NCBI GenBank assembly: GCA_026706075.1
Contig: JAPOZM010000088.1
Coordinates: 62,001 to 126,000 of the forward strand
DNA from: Gemmatimonadaceae bacterium
Lineage (GTDB): Bacteria; Latescibacterota; UBA2968; UBA8231
Direction: 5' to 3'
DNA: 64,000 nt
The position numbers and the translations under genes are program-made. The notes below the pieces were generated by a model. That model worked only from the letters and a program-made list of their open reading frames with translations. It was not told the DNA's origin and searched no databases. Positions 57,379 to 64,000 of this stretch are shown in pieces (within the stretch, counting starts at the first letter, position 1; each line of letters opens with the position of its first letter).

Positions 57379-58131
57379 CTACAGACGCGTCCGAGCCTGC
57401 TCGAGCCCCTGCCGGGCGGCTGCTGACCGAGGATTGACGCGGAGGGCCTTTTCGTACTGGGCAGCCGCCTCCGGCCAGCTCGACTCCTCCGCGAACAGGG
57501 CGCCGAGCCCGAGGTAGGCGTCGAGGGCGTTGATGTTGCTTTCGATGGCGCGCTCGAAGGCCTGACGCGCGCCACCGGTGTCACCGGCCTTGGCCAGGGC
57601 CTTGCCGAGAAGGATGGAACTCTCCGAGTAGCCGGGGTTGGCGGTCACGGCGCGCTCAAAGCAGGCGATGGCACTGTCCAATCGGCCTTCCGCTTGGGCC
57701 AGCTCTCCGAGGCGGAGGAGGGCCAGGGGATGATCCGGCAGGGCACCGAGGGCCAGGTCGAAGGCGGGCCGGGCGCGGGCCGGCCGACCCTGGGCAAGCC
57801 ACTCGAGGCCGCTATTGTAGTGGATGAAGAACAGCTGGCCCCGGTACCGGCGGGCGAGTTGGGACAGCCCTTTCGCCTCGTAGACGGCGGCCAGCCCGTC
57901 GAGGGCCTCGACGCTCGAGCTGTCCTGGCTCAGGGCTCGCCGGAAGCCCTCGGTGGCCCGTTGGAGCCTGCCTTCGGACTGCTGGTGCCGTGCCCAGGCG
58001 AGCAACTCGGAAGTGCCGGCCTCGGCCGGCACTTCCTCCGGTGGACTGCAGGCGGCTGAAAGGCAACAGAAGACGAGGAAAAGGCTGGCGCCCGGTGGCA
58101 GGACCCGGGGACTCCTACGGAGGGAGCTCAC
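57379..58131 (-). CDS. TPR-repeat lipoprotein
   Basis: Lipobox LSAAC; repeated 34-aa units (LGELAQAEGRLDSAIACFERAVTANPGYSES). Confidence 0.82.
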   Translation of the reverse strand: MSSLRRSPRVLPPGASLFLVFCCLSAACSPPEEVPAEAGTSELLAWARHQQSEGRLQRATEGFRRALSQDSSSVEALDGLAAVYEAKGLSQLARRYRGQLFFIHYNSGLEWLAQGRPARARPAFDLALGALPDHPLALLRLGELAQAEGRLDSAIACFERAVTANPGYSESSILLGKALAKAGDTGGARQAFERAIESNINALDAYLGLGALFAEESSWPEAAAQYEKALRVNPRSAAARQGLEQARTRL

Positions 58132-58616
58132 CGCTGCGCGGGGGGCACGACCTGGCCGTCGTAGATCACCTCGCCATTCCGGTCCAGGATCCGGCCGTCC
58201 TCGGTGAACTCGTACTTCATCGCCTGGCCAAGGGTGAGGTGCCGCCTCACCTCGTCCAGATCCCCGTACTTCTCTATGAGCTTCTCGATGGGCCCCTCGA
58301 ACTCGGTGGCGTGGTACTTCGGCCGGTCTCTGTCACGTGCCTTCCGTTCCTCTGCGGTCATGATCGGCAGGCGCTCCGCGGCCGGCGTGGTGCGGCCACC
58401 CATGGCCTGCCGGCGGCGGTACTGCTCGTGCCGCTTCTCGGATTCGGAGAGCATCTCCTCCGGCACCGCGCCCAGTCCCGCCCCGCGTTCGACGGAGGCG
58501 CTCTCCTGGCGCTTCTGCGCCTCCTCGGCCTCACGGGCGAATCTCTCCTCTCGCTCGTGGTCCAGATCGATGTCCGTGCCGAGCTTGCGCAGCACGTTCT
58601 TCGCCGCTCTGTTCAT
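58128..58616 (-). CDS. Conserved-looking charged hypothetical protein
   Basis: 162 aa, overlaps the TPR start codon; no recognised domain. Confidence 0.65.
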   Translation of the reverse strand: MNRAAKNVLRKLGTDIDLDHEREERFAREAEEAQKRQESASVERGAGLGAVPEEMLSESEKRHEQYRRRQAMGGRTTPAAERLPIMTAEERKARDRDRPKYHATEFEGPIEKLIEKYGDLDEVRRHLTLGQAMKYEFTEDGRILDRNGEVIYDGQVVPPAQR

Positions 58617-58784
58617 CGCTCTCTGTTCTCCGTGGACGGGTGATCATTCACCCGCTTGGAAATATAGGCTCAGGTCTGTACCTCAGAAAGACGAGACAGT
58701 GGACATGGCCCCATGGCCACCGCTACTTTACGCCGACAAGACGCCCGGATTCGGGCAGTCAGGCTTCGACACGGCGGGGTTTGA

Positions 58785-59804
58785 ATGGCGTTCTTTTCCC
58801 GGTTCTTCTCAAACGACATCGGCATCGATCTGGGCACGGCCAACACCCTGATCTACGTGAAGGGAGAGGGGATCGTGCTCAACGAGCCTTCCATCGTAGC
58901 TCGTCAGGTGATGACCAAGAAGGTCATCGCCGTAGGCCACGAAGCGAAGGAGATGATGGGCCGCGAGAACTCGGAAATCGAGACGATCCGGCCTCTCAAG
59001 GACGGCGTCATCGCCGATTTCGAGGTCACCGAGGAGATGATCCGCGCCTTTATTCGAATGGGAATGAGGAACCGGCTGTTCGTGCGGCCCCGGATTGTCG
59101 TCTCCGTGCCTTCCGGCAGCACCGAGGTCGAAAGACGCGCTGTCCGCAATTCCTGCGAACGCGTCGGAGCCCGCGAGGTTCACCTGCTGAGCGAGCCCAT
59201 GGCGGCTGCCATCGGCATCGGACTGCCCGTGGAGCAGGCCGTTGGATCGATGGTCATCGATGTCGGCGGCGGGACGACCGAGATCGCGGTCATCGCCTTG
59301 TCGGGAGTCGTCGCCGCCGAGTCGATCCGGGTCGCCGGTGACGAGATGGACCGATCCATCGTCGAGTGGGTCCGAAAGAAGTACAACCTGCTCATCGGCC
59401 CCCGGTACGCCGAGCAACTGAAGTTCGAGATCGGCTGCGCCATGCCGCTCGATCCCGAGGAGGAGGCGCCCGTCCGGGGCCGGGATCTCGTGGAGGCGAT
59501 CCCGAAGATCCAGATCGTCGACTCGCGGGAGATCCGCGAAGCCCTCGCCGATCCCGTGTCCCAGATCGTCGCCGGAGTCCGCCGAGGGCTGGAGCGCACA
59601 CCCCCCGAACTGGCGGCCGACATTCTCGATCGGGGCATGGTCCTGTCGGGCGGCGGAAGCAAGCTGCGCGGCCTGCGGGAACGCCTGATCGAGGCCACCA
59701 GCCTGCCCACCTACCTCGACGACGAGGATCCGCTGTCGGCCGTGGTGCGCGGAAACGCCCGAGTCCTCGACGAATTCGAGCGGTATCAGAAGGTCCTCTA
59801 CTGA
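58785..59804 (+). CDS. mreB: Rod shape-determining protein MreB
   Basis: IGIDLGTANTLIYVKGEGIVLNEPSIVA; VIDVGGGTTEIAVIALSG. Confidence 0.97.
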   Translation: MAFFSRFFSNDIGIDLGTANTLIYVKGEGIVLNEPSIVARQVMTKKVIAVGHEAKEMMGRENSEIETIRPLKDGVIADFEVTEEMIRAFIRMGMRNRLFVRPRIVVSVPSGSTEVERRAVRNSCERVGAREVHLLSEPMAAAIGIGLPVEQAVGSMVIDVGGGTTEIAVIALSGVVAAESIRVAGDEMDRSIVEWVRKKYNLLIGPRYAEQLKFEIGCAMPLDPEEEAPVRGRDLVEAIPKIQIVDSREIREALADPVSQIVAGVRRGLERTPPELAADILDRGMVLSGGGSKLRGLRERLIEATSLPTYLDDEDPLSAVVRGNARVLDEFERYQKVLY

Positions 59805-59813
59805 GCTTCGTTC

Positions 59814-60596
59814 GTGCTCCAGCGCCGTCGTGAGTACCTCTGTCTCGGCCTGGTGGTGCTGGCGGCCCTGATGTTGCTGGCTGCGCCTTCCGCCCAACAG
59901 GAGAGTCTCGCCCGCAGGCTGCGCGCGGTCTCTTGGCAAACGGGGCAGTGGATCTTCTCCCGTGTGATCAGCTTCGCCAGGAACCAGCAGCACTCGAGGC
60001 ACCTTCTCACACAGAACGTGAGGCTCGCCCTGGAGAACATGCGGCTGCGCGAATCGGCCGAGGAGACCCTGCGCCTGCGGACGGCCCTGGAGTTCCGAGA
60101 GCGCAGCGGGATGGGGGACCTGACGCCCGCCGAGGTGATCGGCCGGGATCCGGACCAGGGACTCGGGATCCTGATGGTCAACGGCGGGAGGGACTTGGGC
60201 TTGCGGGAGAACTGGCCGGTGGTCACCACGGAGGGTCTTGTCGGCCACCTCCAACAGGTCGACGCCCACAGTTCGGTCGTGCGACTGATCCTCGATGCGA
60301 GAGTCGCTGCCCTGGTACACGGCAGCCGGGCACAGGGCATCGTCTCGCCTCTCCAGGACAACCTCTTCGAGCTCAGTTACGTAGAAGCGAGCAAGGAGGT
60401 GTCGGCAGGCGACCGGGTCGTGTCATCCGGCATGGGCGGGCGGTATCCGAAGGGGATCACCATCGGTCACGTCACCCAGGTCAGCAGGCGGGAGGACAAC
60501 CCCCTCTTCAAGCAGATCGTCCTGCAGTCAGATGTCGATTTCCGGGGTCTGGAGGAGGTCTTCATTCTCCGCCCCCCTGCCGAGGAGGGCCGTTGA
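59814..60596 (+). CDS. mreC: Rod shape-determining protein MreC
   Basis: Single N-terminal TM, coiled coil, PAEVIGRDPDQGLGILMVNGGRDLGLRENWPVVTTEGLVG. Confidence 0.92.
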   Translation: MLQRRREYLCLGLVVLAALMLLAAPSAQQESLARRLRAVSWQTGQWIFSRVISFARNQQHSRHLLTQNVRLALENMRLRESAEETLRLRTALEFRERSGMGDLTPAEVIGRDPDQGLGILMVNGGRDLGLRENWPVVTTEGLVGHLQQVDAHSSVVRLILDARVAALVHGSRAQGIVSPLQDNLFELSYVEASKEVSAGDRVVSSGMGGRYPKGITIGHVTQVSRREDNPLFKQIVLQSDVDFRGLEEVFILRPPAEEGR

Positions 60597-60621
60597 CAAC
60601 CCCCGGGGTGGTGGTTATTAT
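60593..60621 (+). promoter_or_regulatory. Near-consensus sigma70 promoter for HU, -35 overlapping the mreC stop
   Basis: TTGACA - 17 bp - TATTAT; mreC TGA at 60594-60596. Confidence 0.75.
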
Positions 60622-60754
60622 GGCAGGGCTGTCAAGTGCGCGTAAGCGTCTGGCGCACAAGCGGAAGCGCCGAGCCGAGCCGGCCCCGGCAGGGCGCTCG
60701 AAGGCGGGGCTGCAGCCGGCCGGGGCATTCGACCGTGAACGAGAGGGGGCGGCC

Positions 60755-61087
60755 TTGACCAAGGCTGATATCGTCCGCCGGATCGCCCAAGGCACGGGGC
60801 TGACGAAGACCGACACGGGCGCAGTCGTGGACGGCTTCATCGAAGCCGTGGTGGAGGCTCTCCAAAAGGGCGAGCACATCGAGATCCGGGGATTCGGTAC
60901 CTTCAAGTCGGTCAGCCGGGCCCCCCGGACGGGGCGCAATCCCCGCACCGGCGCTGAGGTCCGGATCTCTCGCCGCAAGGCCCCCGTATTCAAACCATCC
61001 AAGGAACTGCGCGCTCGAGTCGGAGCCGACGGAAATCCAGAAGGAGCGGAAAAGGATGCCGTGTGGAAGGAAGAGAAAGCGGCATAA
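60755..61087 (+). CDS. HU/IHF-family DNA-binding protein
   Basis: LTKADIVRRIAQGTGLTKTDTGAVVDGFIEAVVEALQKGEHIEIRGFGTFKSVSRAPRTGRNPRTG. TTG start assumed; in-frame ATG 60620 upstream. Confidence 0.92.
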   Translation: MTKADIVRRIAQGTGLTKTDTGAVVDGFIEAVVEALQKGEHIEIRGFGTFKSVSRAPRTGRNPRTGAEVRISRRKAPVFKPSKELRARVGADGNPEGAEKDAVWKEEKAA

Positions 61088-61151
61088 GATCAACACCCAC
61101 AAGCGCAAGAAGCGCCTGCGCAAGAACCGTCACAAGAAGCGCGACCTCTAG
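61056..61151 (+). CDS. AURKAIP1/COX24-domain (bS22-like) small ribosomal protein, 31 aa
   Basis: MPCGRKRKRHKINTHKRKKRLRKNRHKKRDL; overlaps the HU 3' end in another frame; absent from the ORF track. Confidence 0.85.
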   Translation: MPCGRKRKRHKINTHKRKKRLRKNRHKKRDL

Positions 61152-61205
61152 GTTCGGGTTCGCCGGCGGGCAGGCTGTAACTGACCGCCGTGCGCAGGAG
61201 AGCGT

Positions 61206-61282
61206 GAGCTATTAGCTCAGCTGGATAGAGCGCTTGCCTCCGGAGCAAGAGGTCACAGGTTCGAATCCTGTATAGCTCACCA
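61206..61282 (+). tRNA. tRNA-Arg (CCG)
   Basis: Cloverleaf GAGCTAT...ATAGCTC-A-CCA; anticodon loop CTCCGGA. Confidence 0.96.
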
Positions 61283-61290
61283 TCGCCGGT

Positions 61291-61367
<77 letters not shown>

Positions 61368-61386
61368 TTATTTCGCACGTCCGGCA

Positions 61387-61418
61387 GGCCTCCGGACTCT
61401 CAGGAGTCCCCAGAGGCC
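61387..61418 (+). other. Strong hairpin between the two tRNA-Pro genes
   Basis: GGCCTC-c-GGACTC-tcag-GAGTCC-cca-GAGGCC; no U tract. Confidence 0.55.
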
Positions 61419-61479
61419 CGCACGAAGCCGCAGTGGGCGCCCGGGTCTCTCCGACCCGATGTTGACCCATGCCTCGCGT

Positions 61480-61557
61480 CGGGGTGTAGCGCAGTCCGGT
61501 TAGCGCACCTGCTTCGGGAGCAGGGGGTCGGCGGTTCGAATCCGCCCACCCCGACCA
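61480..61557 (+). tRNA. tRNA-Pro (CGG)
   Basis: CGGGGTG...CACCCCG-A-CCA; anticodon loop TTCGGGA. Confidence 0.96.
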
Positions 61558-61628
61558 TCCCTCCACGGATCCACGGATCGGCCCCCGGAAGCGGACCCCC
61601 CCGGGGGCCGATCGCCTTGCCCCCACCT

Positions 61629-62582
61629 ATGTCCCTCCGTACCCGAAGTGTCGTCATCGTCGGCCCCACCGCCGTGGGCAAGACCGAGCTGGCCCTCGAC
61701 CTGGCGGAGTCCATGGGGGGAGAGATCGTCTCCATCGATTCTCGCCAGATCTACCGGGAGCTGGACATCGGAACCGCCAAGCCGAGTGCCCGACAGCGAC
61801 GGCGGGTCCGCCATCACATGGTCGACCTCATCGGGCCCGGCCAGGCCCTAAGTGCGGGACTCTTCGGGGCAGCTGCGAGAGCCACGGTCGAGAGTCTCGA
61901 GGCCAGCGGCCGCACATCACTTCTGGTGGGTGGGTCCGGGCTGTACCTGACCGCCACCATCGACGGTCTGTTCGTTGCGCCACAGCCGGACTCCGCCCTT
62001 CGGGAGAGGCTTGCCATCCGACTGCGGGAGCACGGAACCACCGCCCTGTACGACGACTTGCGGCGGCGGGACCCGGCGGCCGCCAGTGAGATCGAGCCCG
62101 GCGATGGAGTCCGCATACTCCGGGCGCTCGAGCTGACCTTGGCCGACGGCCGCCAGCGGGCGGAGAGGTGGGAGACGGACGGCGGCCACGGCTTGAGGGC
62201 CATGCCGCTGATGCTCTGTCTCACCCGGACCCGGGACAGCCTGTACCGGCGGATCGACAAGAGGACCGTGGAGATGTTCGAAGCGGGGTGGCCCCAGGAG
62301 GTGCAGAGGTTGCTGGAGAAGGGCTTGGCCCCCGGCGCCGCGGGACTGCAGAGCCTGGGATATGCCGAGATCCTGGAGCACCTGGCCGGCGGCCTTCCGC
62401 AGAACCGGGCGATCGAAGCCATTCAGCGGCGGACCCGGCGGTTCGCCAAGCGACAGATGACCTGGTTCCGGCGTGACCGACGCCTTCGCTGGCTCGACCT
62501 GGACCGGGTGGGCTCCAGCGGGGCAAGGGATCGGATTCTGCGCCAATGGAAGACCGCCGGGACACTTCCTGATGACAATTGA
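61629..62582 (+). CDS. miaA: tRNA dimethylallyltransferase
   Basis: VVIVGPTAVGKTELALDLAESMGGEIVSIDSRQIYRELDIGTAKPS; HHMVDLI; RQMTWFRRD. Confidence 0.95.
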   Translation: MSLRTRSVVIVGPTAVGKTELALDLAESMGGEIVSIDSRQIYRELDIGTAKPSARQRRRVRHHMVDLIGPGQALSAGLFGAAARATVESLEASGRTSLLVGGSGLYLTATIDGLFVAPQPDSALRERLAIRLREHGTTALYDDLRRRDPAAASEIEPGDGVRILRALELTLADGRQRAERWETDGGHGLRAMPLMLCLTRTRDSLYRRIDKRTVEMFEAGWPQEVQRLLEKGLAPGAAGLQSLGYAEILEHLAGGLPQNRAIEAIQRRTRRFAKRQMTWFRRDRRLRWLDLDRVGSSGARDRILRQWKTAGTLPDDN

Positions 62583-62607
62583 CACTGGCACTTAGCACGT
62601 TTATCTT
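62579..62607 (+). promoter_or_regulatory. sigma70-like promoter for tRNA-Gly, -35 overlapping the miaA stop
   Basis: TTGACA - 17 bp - TATCTT; miaA TGA at 62580-62582. Confidence 0.7.
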
Positions 62608-62639
62608 ACTGCCCACCTCAAGTGCGGCAGAGGACCGGA

Positions 62640-62714
62640 GCGGGAGTAGTTCAGGGGTAGAACGCAAGCTTCCCAAGCTTGATGTCGCGGGTTCGACTCC
62701 CGTCTCCCGCTCCA
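62640..62714 (+). tRNA. tRNA-Gly (CCC)
   Basis: GCGGGAG...CTCCCGC-T-CCA; anticodon loop TTCCCAA. Confidence 0.96.
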
Positions 62715-62846
62715 ATTCCTCTCCATCCTTCCGGCAGATCCCGTGAACGGCCCACAGCGGCCTCCCGGCTACACGACCCTGCTCACGAACATCCTCCTGC
62801 CTCGACGGGAACCTCGAGAGTCTCTCCGTGGGTATGGGAGGGTTGG

Positions 62847-64000
62847 ATGATCCCGATAAGCGGGGTGGCCCCCGGTTCCCTGGCCGAGCGGGCGGGGTTC
62901 GCCGGGGGAGACCGGATCGCCCGTGTCAACGGTGAGCCGGTGGGGGACCTGATCGACTTTCAGGTGGCCAGCTCGGAGCCCCGGCTTCTGTTCGAGGTCG
63001 AGCGGGAGGGCGAGTTGTACGAAGTGGAGGTGGAGCGCCGGGACGGAGAGTCCCTGGGCTTCGACTTCGAAGAGATGCGCCTCCGGCGATGCAACAACAA
63101 GTGCGTGTTCTGCTTCCTTCACCAGATGCCGGGCGGCATGCGGCGGTCTCTCTACTTCGAAGACGACGACTACCGGCTCTCCTTCCTCCACGGATCCTAC
63201 GTGACCCTGACCAATGTCAAGGAGCACGACCTCAAGCGGATCGTCGATCAGGGCCTGACGCCCCAGTACATCTCGGTCCACGCCACCGACCCGGCCCTGA
63301 GGCAGCGGCTGCTCGGCCGCAAAGCGGGCACCGTGCCCATCCTTGAGCGGATTGAGTTCCTGGCTCGCTCGGGGATCGAGATGCACACCCAGATCGTCCT
63401 CTGCCCCGGCTGGAACGACGGCGACCATCTGGAGCGCACCCTGCGGGATCTGGAGGGCTTCTACCCGTCGGTCCGCTCCGCGGCTCTGGTACCCGTGGGG
63501 CTGACGAAGTACCGGCAGCACCTCCCGGAGTTACGGACCGTGACGCCGGCCACGGCCGAGGTCTACCTGGCAGTTGCCGACCGCTGGGGGGAGCGCTGTG
63601 CCCGGGACCTGGGTGAGCGGTTCGTCTATCCCGGAGACGAGCTGTTCCTGATGGTCGGTCGGCTGCCGCCGCCGGCCGCCTACTACGATGCCTTTCCCCA
63701 GATCGAGAACGGAATCGGCATGGTGCGGACCTTCCTCGACCGCTGGGATCGGGGACGGACGGACCTGCCGAATGACCTGGACAGGCCGCTACACCTCGCC
63801 CTGGTCACGGGCCGGTTGGCAAGCCGGTTCCTGACCCCCATGGTGGATGGCATCGACACCGGCGGCCTCCGGGCCGATGTGGTAGTCGTGGACAACGACT
63901 TCTTCGGAACCGGCATCACCGTCTCCGGGCTCCTCACGGGGAGGGACATCCTCCGCGCCGTGCGCGGAGGGCCGTGGGATCTCGTCGTACTGCCCCCCAA
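62847..64000 (+). CDS. DUF512 family protein (PDZ plus radical SAM-like CxxxCxxC), truncated at window end
   Basis: MIPISGVAPGSLAERAGFAGGDRIARVNGEPV...RRCNNKCVFCFLHQMPGGMRRSLYFEDDDYRLSFLHGSYVTLTNV; not in the ORF track. Confidence 0.9.
   Translation, partial: MIPISGVAPGSLAERAGFAGGDRIARVNGEPVGDLIDFQVASSEPRLLFEVEREGELYEVEVERRDGESLGFDFEEMRLRRCNNKCVFCFLHQMPGGMRRSLYFEDDDYRLSFLHGSYVTLTNVKEHDLKRIVDQGLTPQYISVHATDPALRQRLLGRKAGTVPILERIEFLARSGIEMHTQIVLCPGWNDGDHLERTLRDLEGFYPSVRSAALVPVGLTKYRQHLPELRTVTPATAEVYLAVADRWGERCARDLGERFVYPGDELFLMVGRLPPPAAYYDAFPQIENGIGMVRTFLDRWDRGRTDLPNDLDRPLHLALVTGRLASRFLTPMVDGIDTGGLRADVVVVDNDFFGTGITVSGLLTGRDILRAVRGGPWDLVVLPP

Overview
This is a GC-rich bacterial chromosomal window with about 60 supportable protein-coding genes on both strands, five tRNA genes and several sigma70-like promoters and hairpins. 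I found no rRNA, CRISPR array, transposase or phage module. Main blocks: (1) 0-9.1 kb, carbohydrate/hydroxyacid catabolism with an alkyltransferase-like protein (ATL) and a MATE pump. (2) 9.2-16.3 kb on the minus strand, phoH-pgpH(7TM-HD)-ybeY-corC-like-[initiator tRNA]-sigma4-like-lnt. (3) A lipoprotein and LysM protein pair, then aspS. (4) cysM-JAMM-CysO/ThiS-like cysteine biosynthesis genes, where the carrier protein has a 5-residue tail after its diglycine. (5) rpsT, MobA-like, xdhC, nitrilase, methyltransferase, HDAC-like, NUDIX, orphan E2 and ftsH. (6) sugar isomerase, LarA-like, SDR. (7) 34.2-47.1 kb, the most unusual region: an M42 peptidase divergent from a gene string of two tandem DUF6785/6784-type (OPT-like) membrane proteins, a 1481-aa fusion of a degenerate M28 peptidase fold with an FtsX/MacB-like permease, and an OPT-like transporter carrying a Cys/His zinc-finger-like motif and an exoplasmic segment with Ca-binding-type repeats. 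(8) hisI-like, pyrH, purB, SLC13 and TRAP (DctP/Q/M plus TatT). (9) mreB-mreC, HU, a 31-aa AURKAIP1/COX24 (bS22-like) micro-ORF missing from the ORF track, tRNA-Arg/Pro/Pro, miaA, tRNA-Gly and a truncated DUF512 radical-SAM-like gene. Assignments come from reading the sequence and motif memory; no searches were run. Taxonomy is not established.
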